Shown: positions 27,534 through 37,800, counted from the stretch's first letter. The stretch: DNA of 64,000 nt from Desulfovibrio aminophilus (GCF_023660105.1 NZ_JAMHGA010000043.1:62001-126000); one strand, 5' to 3'. Translations and numbers: made by a program. Notes: generated from the sequence alone by a model not told the origin.

Positions 27534-27580
27534 GAAGCCTCCGCGCCGCCGGGGCGGCCGGACCGGAGCGGGCGGCGCGG

Positions 27581-28231
27581 CTAGAAGCCGTGCCGCCGGA
27601 GGAATTCCGCGGTCATGCCGGGAGCCGCGGCCCCGGTCTTTTCGGTCCACGGCCCGAGCATGCGCAGCACGTACTTGCCGATGAGGTCGGTTTCCATGTT
27701 CACCACGCGGCCGGGCTGCCAGCCGCCGATGGTCGTCTCGCCCTGGGTGGCCGGGATCACGTTCACGGTCAGGAAGTCCTCGCCGCATTCGTTGATGGTC
27801 AGGCTGACCCCGTCCAGGGCCACGGAGCCCTTGGGCACCACCTGGGAGCCGAACTCGCGGGGGAAGCTCAGGCGGATGACCACGGATTCGCCCGCCGGGG
27901 TCAGGGACTCCACCCGGGCCAGGCAGTCCACGTGGCCCGAGACGAGGTGCCCGCCCAGGCGGTCGCCCAGGGCCAGGGCCCGCTCCAGGTTGACCTTGGC
28001 CCCGGCGCGCAGGCCGCCGAGGGAGGTCTTGGAGAGGGTCTCGGCGCTGGCATAGGCCGAGAACCGGCCCCTGTCGGCGGCCTCGGCCGTGAGGCAGGCC
28101 CCGTTCACGGCGATGGACTCGCCCTTGACCACCGCGCCCAGGAAGTCCGCGCGCACGGTGAGCCGCGTCTCCCCGCCGCGCGGCTGAGCGGCCTCGACCA
28201 CGCCCGCGCCGAGCACCAGCCCGGTGAACAT
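27581..28231 (-). CDS. ribE: Riboflavin synthase
   Basis: A 216-residue enzyme built as two similar halves, the normal form for riboflavin synthase. The N-terminal MFTGLV motif is intact, with VNGACLT near residue 42, GGHLVSGHVD at 93-102, and the second-half counterparts VALDGVSLTIN and IGKYVLRML. It dismutates two lumazine molecules (from RibH) to riboflavin. The start codon overlaps the ribD stop by one base (TGATG). In this window its substrate enzyme gene ribH is 9.5 kb away rather than adjacent. Confidence 0.96.
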   Translation of the reverse strand: MFTGLVLGAGVVEAAQPRGGETRLTVRADFLGAVVKGESIAVNGACLTAEAADRGRFSAYASAETLSKTSLGGLRAGAKVNLERALALGDRLGGHLVSGHVDCLARVESLTPAGESVVIRLSFPREFGSQVVPKGSVALDGVSLTINECGEDFLTVNVIPATQGETTIGGWQPGRVVNMETDLIGKYVLRMLGPWTEKTGAAAPGMTAEFLRRHGF

Positions 28232-29385
28232 CAGCCGTTCCTCCTGGGGCGGTAGGTGAGCATGACGTCCTGGCCGCTGCGCGCGCAGTCCAGGAGTCGG
28301 AAGTCGCGGGCCTCGGCCAGGCTCTGGGCCTTGCGGCCGGAGAACAGGGCCTTGGCCTGCTCGTCGCCGAGCACCTTGGGGGCCAGGAAGAGCACCAGCT
28401 CGTCCACCAGGTCCTGGGAGGCCAGGCTCATGGCCAGGCGGCCGCCGCCCTCGCAGAGCACGTTCCAGCAGCTCAGCTCGGAGCGCAGGCGGGCCAGTCC
28501 CTGGCTCAGGTCCAGGCCCTCCTCCACGCGGCCCAGGCCCCAGACCTTGCAGCCGCGCTCGGTGAGCGTCCCGGCCGCCAGGGAGCGGGCCTCCTCCTCG
28601 GCGGTCCAGAAGACCACCCGTTCGGGCCGATCCTGGAGGAGCTTGAAGTTGTGGGCCTTGGGCAGCCGCCGGGTGACGACCACGGCGTAGGGCTGCACGT
28701 GGTCCGGGGCCAGGCCCGGCAGGCGGCAGGTGAGCAGCGGGTCGTCGGAGTAGAAGGTGTTGCCGCCCACGATCACGGCCCGGCAGACGGCGCGCAGCCG
28801 GTGGGCCTCGACCTGGGATTCGGGGCAGGATATCTGCTCCGGCCGTCCGCCCCGGGCCGCGATGCGGCCGTCCAGGGTGGCGGCCATCTTGAGGATGACG
28901 AAGGGCCGGTCCGTGGTCTTCCAGACGCGGAAATCCTCGATGAGGTCGAGGCAGGGGCCTTCGAGCACGCCCAGGCGCACGTCCACGCCCTTGGAGCGCA
29001 GGTACTGCGCGCCGCCTCCGGCCATTTCCGGGTTGGGGTCGGCGCAGCCCACGACCACGCCGCGGATTCCGGCGGCCAGGATGGCCTCGGTGCAGGGCGG
29101 GGTCTTGCCCTGGTGGTTGCAGGGCTCCAGGGTGACGTAGAGTTCGCAGGCGGAGGTGTCCACGCCCTTTTCGCGGGCCTGGCGCAGGCACTCCGCCTCG
29201 GCGTGCGGTCCGCCGAAGGCCTCGTGCCAGCCCTGGGCCACGACGGCTCCGTCGCGGACCAGGACCGCTCCGACGCAGGGGTTGGGGGCGGTGGCGCCGC
29301 GCCCGAGGCGGGCGAGCTCCACGGCCCGGGCCATGAGGGCCTCAGCGGGCGGCAAAGTCTCCTTGCAGCAGTTCATAATGGACAC
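28231..29385 (-). CDS. ribD: Bifunctional diaminohydroxyphosphoribosylaminopyrimidine deaminase / 5-amino-6-(5-phosphoribosylamino)uracil reductase
   Basis: A fused deaminase-reductase (384 residues from the earliest start). The deaminase half has [10 protein letters not shown] and [14 protein letters not shown], which bind zinc; the reductase half has [17 protein letters not shown], the NADPH-binding VVIVGG-like strand, and [11 protein letters not shown]. It performs the second and third steps of pyrimidine-side riboflavin synthesis. The start is uncertain: GTG at 29385, ATG at 29376, TTG at 29355 or ATG at 29334. AAGGAGG lies 3 bases before the GTG and 12 before the ATG at 29376, while AAGGAG lies 3 bases before the TTG. 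It overlaps the dCMP deaminase 3' end. Confidence 0.93.
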   Translation of the reverse strand: MSIMNCCKETLPPAEALMARAVELARLGRGATAPNPCVGAVLVRDGAVVAQGWHEAFGGPHAEAECLRQAREKGVDTSACELYVTLEPCNHQGKTPPCTEAILAAGIRGVVVGCADPNPEMAGGGAQYLRSKGVDVRLGVLEGPCLDLIEDFRVWKTTDRPFVILKMAATLDGRIAARGGRPEQISCPESQVEAHRLRAVCRAVIVGGNTFYSDDPLLTCRLPGLAPDHVQPYAVVVTRRLPKAHNFKLLQDRPERVVFWTAEEEARSLAAGTLTERGCKVWGLGRVEEGLDLSQGLARLRSELSCWNVLCEGGGRLAMSLASQDLVDELVLFLAPKVLGDEQAKALFSGRKAQSLAEARDFRLLDCARSGQDVMLTYRPRRNG

Positions 29386-29803
29386 CGGCCTCCTTGAGCA
29401 TGTCCTCGGCCAGATCGTCGGGGTAGGCCCCGGCGTAGTAGATGGCCTCCACTTGGCAATTGACCAGCATCTTGGTGCAGATCAGGCAGGGTTGGGTCGT
29501 GCAGTAGATGATCGCTCCCTTGAGCGAGATGGCGTGCACGGCGGCCTGGATGATCACGTTCTGTTCGGCGTGCAGTCCCCGGCAGAGCTCGTGCCGCTGG
29601 CCCGAGGGGATGCCCAGGCGTTCGCGGATGCAGCCCACGTCCTCGCAGTGCGGCACGTTGGACGGCGGTCCGTTGTAGCCCGTGGCCAGGATGCGCTTGT
29701 CGCGCACGGCCACGGCCCCCACCTTGCGGCGCAGGCAGGTGGAGCGCTCGGCCACCAGGTGCGCGATGCTCATGAAGTAGTCGGGCCAGGGCAGACGGCT
29801 CAT
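29342..29803 (-). CDS. Deoxycytidylate (dCMP) deaminase family protein
   Basis: A 153-residue zinc-dependent deaminase of the dCMP/ComEB type. Zinc ligands are His in LHAEQNVI and Cys in QPCLIC, and the substrate region [21 protein letters not shown] is typical. It converts dCMP to dUMP for thymidylate synthesis. GGAGG, overlapping the glyA stop (TGGTAGGAGG), precedes its ATG, so translation is coupled to glyA. Its 3' end overlaps ribD. Placement between glyA and ribD fits the conserved gene order in Desulfovibrionales. Confidence 0.92.
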   Translation of the reverse strand: MSRLPWPDYFMSIAHLVAERSTCLRRKVGAVAVRDKRILATGYNGPPSNVPHCEDVGCIRERLGIPSGQRHELCRGLHAEQNVIIQAAVHAISLKGAIIYCTTQPCLICTKMLVNCQVEAIYYAGAYPDDLAEDMLKEAGVHYELLQGDFAAR

Positions 29804-29812
29804 GGACGCCTC

Positions 29813-31051
<1,239 letters not shown>

Positions 31052-31087
31052 GACCGCCTCTCTTTGCGTGGCCGGGTCGCGCCCGGG

Positions 31088-32326
31088 TTAGTCCTCGAAT
31101 CTCTTGAACAGCATACAGGCGTTGGTGCCGCCGAAGCCGAAGGAGTTGCACAGGGCGTAGTTCACCCGCTGCTCGCGCGTGCCCTCGGGCACGTAGTCCA
31201 GGTCGCACTCCGGGTCCGGGTTCTCCAGGTTCAGGGTGCGCGGGATCTTGCCCTCGAGCAGGGTCAGCACCGAGAAGACCGACTCCACGCCTCCGGCCGC
31301 GCCCAGGAGGTGGCCGGTCATGGACTTGTTGCCCGTGATGGAGAGCTTGTAGGCGTGCTTGCCGAAGACCGACTTGATGGCCCGGGTCTCGCAGGAGTCG
31401 TTGAGCGCCGTGGAGGTGCCGTGGGCGTTGATGTGGTCGATCTCGGCCGCGGGCAGGCCCGCCTCGCGGATGGCCGCGCTCATGGCCAGGGCCATGCCCG
31501 AGCCGTCCTCGGGCGGGGCGGTCATGTGGTAGGCGTCGCCGGAGGCCCCGAAGCCCACGACCTCGGCGAGGATGCGCGCGCCGCGCGCCCGGGCGTGCTC
31601 CAGGGATTCCAGGAGCAGCAGGCCGCAGCCCTCGCCCATGACGAAGCCGTCGCGGTCGCGGTCGAAGGGCCGGGAGGCCCGTTCGGGATCGTCGTTGCGC
31701 GTGGACAGCGCCTTGAGGGCGTTGAAGCCGGACACGCCCAGGGAGGTGAGGGTCGACTCCGCGCCGCCGCAGATCATGGCCTCGCAACGGCCGAGCTTGA
31801 TCTCGGAGTAGGCGTAGCCGATGCCGTGGGTGCCCGAGGCGCAGGCCGTGGTGGTGCAGACGTTGGGTCCGCGCGCGCCGGTCTCGATGGACACCTGCCC
31901 GGCGGCCATGTTGGCGATGATGATCGGGATGAAGAAGGGCGAGATGCGCGAGGGCCCCTTTTCCAGGAGCTTCTGGTGCATGGACTCGATGGTCTGCAGC
32001 CCGCCCAGGCCCACGCCGATGATCACGCCGGTGGTGGCGGCTTCCTCGGGCGGCACCTGCCAGCCCGCGTTTTCCAGCAGCATCTTGGAACAGGCCACGG
32101 CGTACTGGACGAAGGTCTCCATGCGCTTGACCTGCTTCGCCGGGATGTAGCGCTCGGGCTCGAAGCCCTTGACCTCTCCGGCGATGCGGGTCTCATAGGC
32201 CGCGCAGTCGAACTTGGTCAGGGGGCCGATGCCGGACTTCCCCGCCAGCAGGGCCTCCCAGCTGGAGGCCAGGTCGGTTCCCAGCGGGGTGATGGCGGAC
32301 AGGCCGGTGACGACGACTCGTTTCAT
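31088..32326 (-). CDS. fabF: 3-oxoacyl-[acyl-carrier-protein] synthase II
   Basis: A 412-residue condensing enzyme. The active-site Cys is in TTACASGTHGIGYA (about 160-173), and the two catalytic His residues are in INAHGTSTALND and NKSMTGHLLGAAG. It elongates acyl-ACP in type II fatty-acid synthesis. I chose the ATG at 32326, giving MKRVVVTGLSAITPLG, because the upstream in-frame residues have no homology. It follows acpP with a 126-base gap containing a hairpin. Confidence 0.96.
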   Translation of the reverse strand: MKRVVVTGLSAITPLGTDLASSWEALLAGKSGIGPLTKFDCAAYETRIAGEVKGFEPERYIPAKQVKRMETFVQYAVACSKMLLENAGWQVPPEEAATTGVIIGVGLGGLQTIESMHQKLLEKGPSRISPFFIPIIIANMAAGQVSIETGARGPNVCTTTACASGTHGIGYAYSEIKLGRCEAMICGGAESTLTSLGVSGFNALKALSTRNDDPERASRPFDRDRDGFVMGEGCGLLLLESLEHARARGARILAEVVGFGASGDAYHMTAPPEDGSGMALAMSAAIREAGLPAAEIDHINAHGTSTALNDSCETRAIKSVFGKHAYKLSITGNKSMTGHLLGAAGGVESVFSVLTLLEGKIPRTLNLENPDPECDLDYVPEGTREQRVNYALCNSFGFGGTNACMLFKRFED

Positions 32327-32389
32327 GAATGATCCTGGGTTGCTTGGGCGTTCGCCTGACATGCGCTCCAAAAGGAAATGGAGAAGCGC

Positions 32390-32412
32390 CTTACGCCCGG
32401 GACGGGCATAAG
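32390..32412 (-). promoter_or_regulatory. Hairpin between acpP and fabF
   Basis: CTTA-c-GCCCG, a GGA loop, then CGGGC-a-TAAG form an imperfect 9-base-pair stem in the acpP-fabF gap, without a U-tract. acpP is normally made in large excess over fabF; a 3' structure of this kind may stabilise acpP mRNA or limit read-through. Confidence 0.4.
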
Positions 32413-32452
32413 ACGCCCATCCTTGGCGACGGAGCCGGCGGAAGGAAACCGC

Positions 32453-32686
32453 CTACTTCTGGTTCTTCTCGATGTAGTCGATGGCGTCCTTGACCTTGAC
32501 GATCTTCTGGGCTTCCTCGTCGTCGATCTCGATGTCGAACTCTTCCTCGATGGCCATGATCAGTTCGGTGAGATCCAGGGAGTCGGCGCCCAGGTCCTCG
32601 ACGAAGGAGGCCTCGGGCTTGACTTCGTCGGCGGAGACGCCCAACTGGTCGACAATGATCCCCTTCACTTTTTCGGCAATGGACAT
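32453..32686 (-). CDS. acpP: Acyl carrier protein
   Basis: A 77-residue acidic protein with the phosphopantetheine attachment motif [12 protein letters not shown]: Ser is near residue 37. It begins [15 protein letters not shown], the classic ACP start. It carries growing acyl chains for FabG, FabH, FabF and PlsX encoded around it. GGAGG lies six bases before the ATG. Confidence 0.98.
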   Translation of the reverse strand: MSIAEKVKGIIVDQLGVSADEVKPEASFVEDLGADSLDLTELIMAIEEEFDIEIDDEEAQKIVKVKDAIDYIEKNQK

Positions 32687-32725
32687 ATTTCCCTCCAGAT
32701 GTGAATTGCGATGTTTTTCGACGAA

Positions 32726-33469
32726 TTACATGTACAGGCCGCCGTTGACGGCGAGCACCTGTCCGGTGATGTAGGAAGCGCCCGGCCCGGCCAGGAAGGC
32801 GACCGCCTCGGCGATCTCCACGGGCGTGGCGGCGCGTTTCAGGGGCACGGAGCCGATGATCTCCTGGATCACGTCCTCGCGCAGCACGGCGGTCATCTCC
32901 GTGTCCACGTAGCCCGGGGCCACGGCGTTGACCAGCACGTTGCGGGGGGCCAGCTCCAGGGCGGCGGACTTGGTCAGGCCGATGAGCCCGGCCTTGGCCG
33001 AGGAGTAGTTGGCCTGGTAGGCGTTGCCCATCTGCCCGGCCACGGAGGACATGTTGATGATCCGGCCCGAGCGGCGGCGGATCATGATCTTGGCGGCCTC
33101 GCGCAGGAAGATGAAGCAACCGCGCAGGTTCACGCCCAGGACCTTGTCGAAGTCCTCGTCCTTCATGCGGATGAGCGGGCCGTCGCGGGTGATGCCCGCG
33201 TTGTTCACGAGCACCTCCAGTTCGACCTTGTCCTTGATCTCCTCGGCGAAGAACGCGGCCACGGCGGCGGAGTCGCCGGAGTCCACGCGGAAGGCCCTGG
33301 CCGTGCCGCCGGACTCGGCGATGGCGGCCACTGCCTTCTCGGCCTCCTCGGGCCGGGAGACATAGGTCAGATACACGGCGAAGCCGTCGCGGGCCAGACG
33401 TTCGGCGACTGCGCGGCCGATGCCGCGGGAGCCTCCCGTGACCAGGGCGACGCGGGGGAGTTCGCTCAT
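32726..33469 (-). CDS. fabG: 3-oxoacyl-[acyl-carrier-protein] reductase
   Basis: A 247-residue short-chain dehydrogenase. The NADP-binding motif is TGGSRGIGRAVAERLA (about 11-26); NNAG appears near residue 92; the catalytic residues are Ser in NMSSVAGQMGN, then YQANYSSAKAG with Tyr and Lys. It reduces 3-oxoacyl-ACP in each elongation cycle. AAGGAT precedes the ATG. It lies between fabH and acpP, the standard type II cluster. Confidence 0.97.
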   Translation of the reverse strand: MSELPRVALVTGGSRGIGRAVAERLARDGFAVYLTYVSRPEEAEKAVAAIAESGGTARAFRVDSGDSAAVAAFFAEEIKDKVELEVLVNNAGITRDGPLIRMKDEDFDKVLGVNLRGCFIFLREAAKIMIRRRSGRIINMSSVAGQMGNAYQANYSSAKAGLIGLTKSAALELAPRNVLVNAVAPGYVDTEMTAVLREDVIQEIIGSVPLKRAATPVEIAEAVAFLAGPGASYITGQVLAVNGGLYM

Positions 33470-33553
33470 GTGTTCATCCTTATGGTTCGGTGCGCTTGGA
33501 CTGGGTCCGAATATCCGAAAAATTCCCGGACTGCAAACCGGCCGGTCCGCCCG

Positions 33554-34537
33554 CTAGAAGCGCAACAGGGCCGCGCCCCAGGTGAAGCCGCCGCCGAAGG
33601 CGGTCAGCAGGACCAGGTCGCCGTTCTTGATGAAGCCGGTGAGCCGGGCCTCGGAAAGGGCGATGGCCACGGCCGCCGCCGAGGTGTTGCCGTAGCGGTC
33701 CACGTTGACGTAGATGCGGTCGCGCGGCACGCCCACCTTCTCGCCCACGGCCTCGATGATCCGCAGGTTGGCCTGGTGCGGGATGAAGACGTCCACCTCG
33801 CCGGGGGTCAGGCCGTTGCGGTCGAGGATTTCCGCGCTCACCGAGAGCATGGAGCGCACGGCGTGGCGGAAGACCTCCCGGCCCTGCATCTCCACGAAGA
33901 AGTCGCGCCGGATGGCCTCGCCCGGCTTGTAGGGGAAGGCCGAGCCGCCGCCGCGGACGGCCAGCAGGTTGCCCAGGGCCCCGTCGGAGGAGAGGATCAC
34001 GTCCAGGATTTCGGCGCTGCCGGGGCCCGGGGTCCCGGAAACCACCGCCGCGCCCGCGCCGTCGCCGAAGAGCACGCAGGTGCCCCGGTCGGTGTAGTCC
34101 GTGCGCGAGGAGATGACCTCGCTGCCGAGCGTCAGGACGTTGGCCTCGGGGTGCAGGGCCACCAGGGAGCGGGCCGTCTCCAGGGCGTAGAGATAGCCGG
34201 AGCAGGCGGCGTAGAGGTCGGCGGCGTAGCGGCCGGACAGGCCCAGGCGGTGCTCCAGGATGCAGGCCGCCGAGGGGATGTAGGCGTCCGGGGTGAAGGT
34301 GGCCACCAGGATGTGCGAGAGTTCCTCGGCGGTCATGCCGGCCTGCTTCAGGGCCTGGAGCGAGGCGGGCAGGGCCAGGTCCGAGCAGGTCTCGCCCTGG
34401 GCCACGTGGCGCTGGCGGATGCCGGTCCGGCTGGTGATCCACTCGTCGGAGGTCTCCACCATGCGCTCGAAGTCGGCGTTGGTCAGGATATGTTCGGGGA
34501 CGTGAAAACCCAGTCCACGGATGTAGCATTTGGTCAT
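33554..34537 (-). CDS. fabH: 3-oxoacyl-[acyl-carrier-protein] synthase III
   Basis: A 327-residue condensing enzyme that starts fatty-acid synthesis from an acyl-CoA and malonyl-ACP. The active-site Cys is in DLYAACSGYLYALE (about 109-122), the His in FIPHQANLRIIEA and the Asn in NVDRYGNTSAAAVAIAL. The C-terminal GGGFTWGAALLRF end is canonical. AGGAG precedes the ATG. It is the second gene after plsX in the cluster. Confidence 0.97.
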   Translation of the reverse strand: MTKCYIRGLGFHVPEHILTNADFERMVETSDEWITSRTGIRQRHVAQGETCSDLALPASLQALKQAGMTAEELSHILVATFTPDAYIPSAACILEHRLGLSGRYAADLYAACSGYLYALETARSLVALHPEANVLTLGSEVISSRTDYTDRGTCVLFGDGAGAAVVSGTPGPGSAEILDVILSSDGALGNLLAVRGGGSAFPYKPGEAIRRDFFVEMQGREVFRHAVRSMLSVSAEILDRNGLTPGEVDVFIPHQANLRIIEAVGEKVGVPRDRIYVNVDRYGNTSAAAVAIALSEARLTGFIKNGDLVLLTAFGGGFTWGAALLRF

Positions 34538-34578
34538 GGAGACTCCTGCGGGGGCCGTCGGCCCGGGCCGTGATCGGG

Positions 34579-35622
34579 TTACGACGCCTTGGCGGACTGG
34601 CGGCCGAAGCGGGCGATCTCGCTGTTGGCCTCGAGATCCCGCTCGATGTGCTGGTGCGCCCGGTTGGCCGTGAAGGTGGAGGCCATGCGGATGGCGTTGG
34701 TGATGGCCTTCACGTTGCTCGCGCCGTGGCAGACGATGACGATGCCCTTGAGGCCCAGGAGCGGGGCCCCGCCGTACTCGGCGTAGTCCACGAGCTTGGC
34801 GAAGCGGGTCAGCGCGCCCAGGGAGAGCAGGGTGCCGAGCTTGGAAAGCAGTCCGCGCTTGAGCTCTCCCTTGAGCAGGTTGCCGAAGCTGCGGGCCAGC
34901 CCCTCGGAAAGCTTGAGGGCCACGTTGCCCACGAACCCGTCGCAGACCACCACGTCGTAGTTGCCCGCGAAGATGTCCCGGCCCTCGGCGTTGCCGATGA
35001 AGTTGATGGAGGACTTGCGCAGGAGGTCGAAGGCCTCCTTGACCACCGAATTGCCCTTGCCCTCCTCCTCGCCGATGGAGAGCAGGCCCACGCGCGGCTT
35101 GGGCACGCCGAGCACGTCGCGGGCCAGCACGTCGGCCATGATGGCGAACTGGGCCAGGTGGAAGGCCTTGGAATCCACGTTCGCGCCCACATCGATAAGG
35201 ATGCAGGGGCGCTTCTCCGTGGGCATGATCCCGGCCAGGGCCGGACGGTCGATGCCCGCGATGCGGCCGATGGTGAACATGCCGCAGGCGACCACCGCGC
35301 CTGAGTTGCCCGCGCTGACCACGCCGTCGGCCTGGCCTTCCTTGACCAGGCGGCAGGCCACCTGGATGGAGGAGTCCTTCTTGCGCCGCAGGGCGTCGGA
35401 CGGCTTTTCGTCCATGCCCACCACCTGGGAGGCATGCACGACATGGATGTCCAGGCCCTCGGTCTTGCAGCGCGAGAGTTCGTCCCGGATCTGGGCCTCG
35501 TCGCCGACCAGGATGATCGACGCGCCCTGTTCGGCCGCGCGCAGGGCGGCCGGAACATTGACGCGGGGCCCGAAATCGCCGCCCATTGCGTCGACGGCGA
35601 TGCGCGGCGTCTTACTGAGCAT
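34579..35622 (-). CDS. plsX: Phosphate acyltransferase PlsX
   Basis: A 347-residue enzyme that converts acyl-ACP to acyl-phosphate for phospholipid synthesis. It starts [21 protein letters not shown], and has [22 protein letters not shown], and [28 protein letters not shown]. The 5' end overlaps the rpmF 3' end by 11 bases, so translation is coupled to ribosomal protein L32, a conserved link between ribosome and lipid synthesis. Confidence 0.97.
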   Translation of the reverse strand: MLSKTPRIAVDAMGGDFGPRVNVPAALRAAEQGASIILVGDEAQIRDELSRCKTEGLDIHVVHASQVVGMDEKPSDALRRKKDSSIQVACRLVKEGQADGVVSAGNSGAVVACGMFTIGRIAGIDRPALAGIMPTEKRPCILIDVGANVDSKAFHLAQFAIMADVLARDVLGVPKPRVGLLSIGEEEGKGNSVVKEAFDLLRKSSINFIGNAEGRDIFAGNYDVVVCDGFVGNVALKLSEGLARSFGNLLKGELKRGLLSKLGTLLSLGALTRFAKLVDYAEYGGAPLLGLKGIVIVCHGASNVKAITNAIRMASTFTANRAHQHIERDLEANSEIARFGRQSAKAS

Positions 35623-35794
35623 CAGCGTCCGGGGTCACCTTGCGGCCCTTGTAGGAACCGCACACCGCGCAGGCGCGATGGGACAGGGTGGGTTCGCCGC
35701 ACTCGCAGTAGATGACGTTGGGGACGGCCACGTGGTCGTGGGAGCGGCGCATGTTGCGCCGGGACTTGGAAGTCTTCTTTTTCGGCTGAGCCAT
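35612..35794 (-). CDS. rpmF: 50S ribosomal protein L32, zinc ribbon form
   Basis: A 60-residue basic protein beginning [19 protein letters not shown], the typical L32 start. Cys residues in YCECGEP and CAVCGSYKG give a zinc ribbon, the C+ form. GAGGAG precedes the ATG. The gene lies between yceD and plsX in the conserved yceD-rpmF-plsX arrangement; the plsX start is inside its last codons. Confidence 0.96.
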   Translation of the reverse strand: MAQPKKKTSKSRRNMRRSHDHVAVPNVIYCECGEPTLSHRACAVCGSYKGRKVTPDADAQ

Positions 35795-35858
35795 GACGTG
35801 TTCTCCTCAAGGTTGGGAATATCGCGAATCGGCCCCGGGGGCAATGATTACCCGGAGG

Positions 35859-36380
35859 CTAGGATATCTTCAGGTTGCGGAAGACCGACAGGCGCGGGTC
35901 GTTGCCGCCCTCGGCGCAGTCGCACTCCTGGAAGTTGCGGTTGCCGCCGCACACGGGGCACAGCCCCTTGCAGTCCTCGCGGCAGAGCGGCTTGGGGGGG
36001 AGGGCCAGGATGAACTGCTCCCAGAGCACCGCGCCCAGGTCCAGGCGCAGGACGCCGTCCTCCTCGACCACGCGGGACTCCTCGGCCGACTCGCCGCCCT
36101 CGGCGGGCAGCTCCTCGTAGGCCTCGAATTCCTCGTCCAGGGTCTGCTCGCAGTCCTCGGAGCAGCGGTCGCAGGGCAGGATCACGGAGCCGCGCAGGGC
36201 GCCGCGCACGAGCGCGCCGCGTTCGTCCGGCGTGACCGTGACCTCGGCCTCCAGGGGGGCGGCGATGGTCGCGGACAGGGCGCAGTCCCGCAAGGATTCC
36301 TGCCAGAACCCCTGGTCCGCAAAAGAAAATACCCGGCCTTCAGCCGGGATGTCGGCCAGTTCCACCCAAATCTTGGACAT
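35859..36380 (-). CDS. yceD: YceD/DUF177 family protein
   Basis: A 173-residue acidic protein of the YceD (DUF177) family, always found just upstream of rpmF. It contains [20 protein letters not shown] in the centre and a C-terminal metal-binding-like [17 protein letters not shown] (about 139-155). The family is linked to 23S rRNA maturation and ribosome assembly in E. coli and plants. I chose the ATG at 36380 because GAGGG lies a few bases upstream and the conserved sequence [15 protein letters not shown] begins there. Confidence 0.9.
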   Translation of the reverse strand: MSKIWVELADIPAEGRVFSFADQGFWQESLRDCALSATIAAPLEAEVTVTPDERGALVRGALRGSVILPCDRCSEDCEQTLDEEFEAYEELPAEGGESAEESRVVEEDGVLRLDLGAVLWEQFILALPPKPLCREDCKGLCPVCGGNRNFQECDCAEGGNDPRLSVFRNLKIS

Positions 36381-36399
36381 ATATCCCTCGCAACCGACC

Positions 36400-36428
36400 C
36401 CCCTAGCCGAGCCCTTGGTCCTTGTCAA
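36400..36428 (-). promoter_or_regulatory. Candidate promoter of the yceD-rpmF-plsX-fab operon
   Basis: On the minus strand TTGACA (36423-36428) with a 17-base spacer to TAGGGG (36400-36405). The -35 is perfect and the -10 poor. It lies about 20 bases upstream of the yceD start and would drive the long lipid and riboflavin run. Confidence 0.4.
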
Positions 36429-36439
36429 GAAAAAAGCCC

Positions 36440-36468
36440 TTGCGTTTTGTCGGGAGAGGGGTTAAAGA
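36440..36468 (+). promoter_or_regulatory. Candidate promoter of rpmB
   Basis: TTGCGT at 36440-36445, a 17-base spacer, and TAAAGA at 36463-36468 on the plus strand, about 80 bases before the rpmB start. Both boxes are partial matches. It is back to back with the minus-strand yceD promoter. Confidence 0.35.
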
Positions 36469-36548
36469 GTCCCTTCCCCGCCGCCTGGAGCCCGCTCCGG
36501 CCGGGGCCTGAAGACGAAGAACGACGCCACGCGCGCGAGGAGGCCACC

Positions 36549-36764
36549 ATGTCCCAGATTTGCGATATTTGCGGCAAGATTCCCCAGTCCGGCAACAATG
36601 TGAGCCATGCCAACAACAAAAGCAAGCGCCGCTTCCTGCCGAACCTCCAGAAGGTGCGCCACCAGGCCCCCAACGGCCAGGTCATGACCGTGAGCGCCTG
36701 CACCCGCTGCATCCGTTCCGGCGCGGTGGTCAAGCCCGTGAAGCGCACCACCGAGACCGAATAG
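36549..36764 (+). CDS. rpmB: 50S ribosomal protein L28, zinc ribbon form
   Basis: A 71-residue basic protein: [34 protein letters not shown] is the classic L28 sequence (read here in short pieces: [22 protein letters not shown]). CxxC pairs CDIC and CTRC mark the zinc-binding form. GAGGAGG precedes the ATG. It is divergent from yceD and has its own terminator 28 bases downstream, so it forms a single-gene unit. Confidence 0.97.
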   Translation: MSQICDICGKIPQSGNNVSHANNKSKRRFLPNLQKVRHQAPNGQVMTVSACTRCIRSGAVVKPVKRTTETE

Positions 36765-36791
36765 TTTCCGGCCGCGATATTTGTGCACGTG

Positions 36792-36821
36792 AGCCCCGGC
36801 CGAACGGCCGGGGCTTTTTTT
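36792..36821 (+). terminator. Rho-independent terminator of rpmB
   Basis: Perfect stem AGCCCCGGCC/GGCCGGGGCT with a GAAC loop, followed by a run of seven T residues. The next gene begins 20 bases later. Confidence 0.93.
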
Positions 36822-36841
36822 CAACCTGACGGAGGTGTCTC

Positions 36842-37297
36842 GTGACGGTGGAGCGCAACGCCCAGCGGCTCATGGGGGAAGGCTGGCTCTGCGCCGAGAG
36901 CGTGCTGCTGGCCGTGACCCGGGCCAAGGGACTGGAATCCCCGCTCATTCCACGCATGGCCACGGCCTTCTGCTCCGGCCTGTCGCGCACCTGCGGAGCC
37001 TGCGGGGCCGTCACCGGCGCCATCCTGGCCATCAGCCTGTTCGCGGGCCGCGACCGGCCCGAGCGGGAGCTTTTGGACCTGGCCTACGCCCCGACCCAGC
37101 ACCTCGTGGAGGGCTTCACGGCCGCCTACGGCTCCACCAACTGTTATGAGATCACGGGCTGCGACTTCCGCACTCCCGAGGGCCAGGCCCGCTACAAGGA
37201 CACGAACATGCGCGAGACCTGCGTGGAGTGCGTGGCCCTGGCCGTGCGCCTGACGCTGGAGGCCCTGGACGACGCAGGCTGCGGAGAACGGCCGTGA
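36842..37297 (+). CDS. C_GCAxxG_C_C family protein
   Basis: A 151-residue protein with the family pattern: Cys in WLCAESV (about residue 17), SRTCGACGAVTGA (about 48-60, the GCxxG core), NCYEITGCDF and a distal ETCVECV. These cysteines suggest a metal or redox role; the function of the family is not established. The start is GTG with GGAGG 7 bases upstream. It ends 4 bases into the ABM-fold gene (GTGA overlap), so the two are translationally coupled. A second family member occurs at 27015-27533. Confidence 0.85.
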   Translation: MTVERNAQRLMGEGWLCAESVLLAVTRAKGLESPLIPRMATAFCSGLSRTCGACGAVTGAILAISLFAGRDRPERELLDLAYAPTQHLVEGFTAAYGSTNCYEITGCDFRTPEGQARYKDTNMRETCVECVALAVRLTLEALDDAGCGERP

Positions 37298-37623
37298 TCG
37301 CCCGGGAGTGGAGCTGCCGCTGCCCCCGCGACCGGCGCGCGGGCTTCCTCGTCCACCTGGACCGCACCGGGGTGGAGGAGGCCCAGACCATTCCGGGCTT
37401 CCTGGGCCACCAGGTCCTGGAGCGCGACGAGCCCGGCGGGCTGGTCATCACCCTGGTCACCTACTGGGAGTCCATGGACGCCGTCCGGGCCTTCGCGGGC
37501 GATGATCCCGAGTTGGCCCGGCTCTATCCCGGCGACGAGGCCTTCGGCATCGAGTCCGAAACCGTGGTGCGCCACCGCCGGGTGCTCTCGGCCCGCTGGC
37601 CCGGCGGAACGATCCTTGCTTGA
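37294..37623 (+). CDS. Antibiotic biosynthesis monooxygenase (ABM) fold protein
   Basis: A 109-residue small protein of the dimeric alpha/beta-barrel ABM type. Recognisable parts are FLVHLDRTGVEEAQTIPGFLGHQVL and VITLVTYWESMDAVRAFAGDD, which hold the strand-helix pattern and the conserved WES(M/W)xAVRAF segment. ABM proteins are often quinol monooxygenases or heme-related, but no conserved active site can be assigned. The GTG start overlaps the upstream gene stop by 4 bases, so it is probably a partner of the C_GCAxxG_C_C protein. Confidence 0.8.
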   Translation: MIAREWSCRCPRDRRAGFLVHLDRTGVEEAQTIPGFLGHQVLERDEPGGLVITLVTYWESMDAVRAFAGDDPELARLYPGDEAFGIESETVVRHRRVLSARWPGGTILA

Positions 37624-37684
37624 CGGCTTCCGGGCGGATTGAGCCGCGGCGTTCCGTCGCGCTCCGCCAGGAAGGAAGCCGGTC

Positions 37685-37798
37685 ATGGACAGATTGCTGG
37701 GTGATGTTTCCGTTCTTTTCCAGTGTGTTGAGCGTGTCTTGCGGCGGGCCGCGCTTCGCCGGATCTCCGGCGTCAAGAAAACGCCGCGCGGGGGCTGA
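37685..37798 (+). CDS. Possible 37-residue upstream reading frame before the FkbM methyltransferase
   Basis: A short basic peptide, MDRLLGDVSVLFQCVERV followed by a stretch rich in Arg and Lys. A GGAAGGA element is about 10 bases upstream and the stop lies 2 bases before the FkbM ATG, so it could be a leader peptide or small partner gene coupled to the methyltransferase. Its codon use is less clearly coding than its neighbours. No homology is recognised. Confidence 0.35.
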   Translation: MDRLLGDVSVLFQCVERVLRRAALRRISGVKKTPRGG

Positions 37799-37800
37799 GC

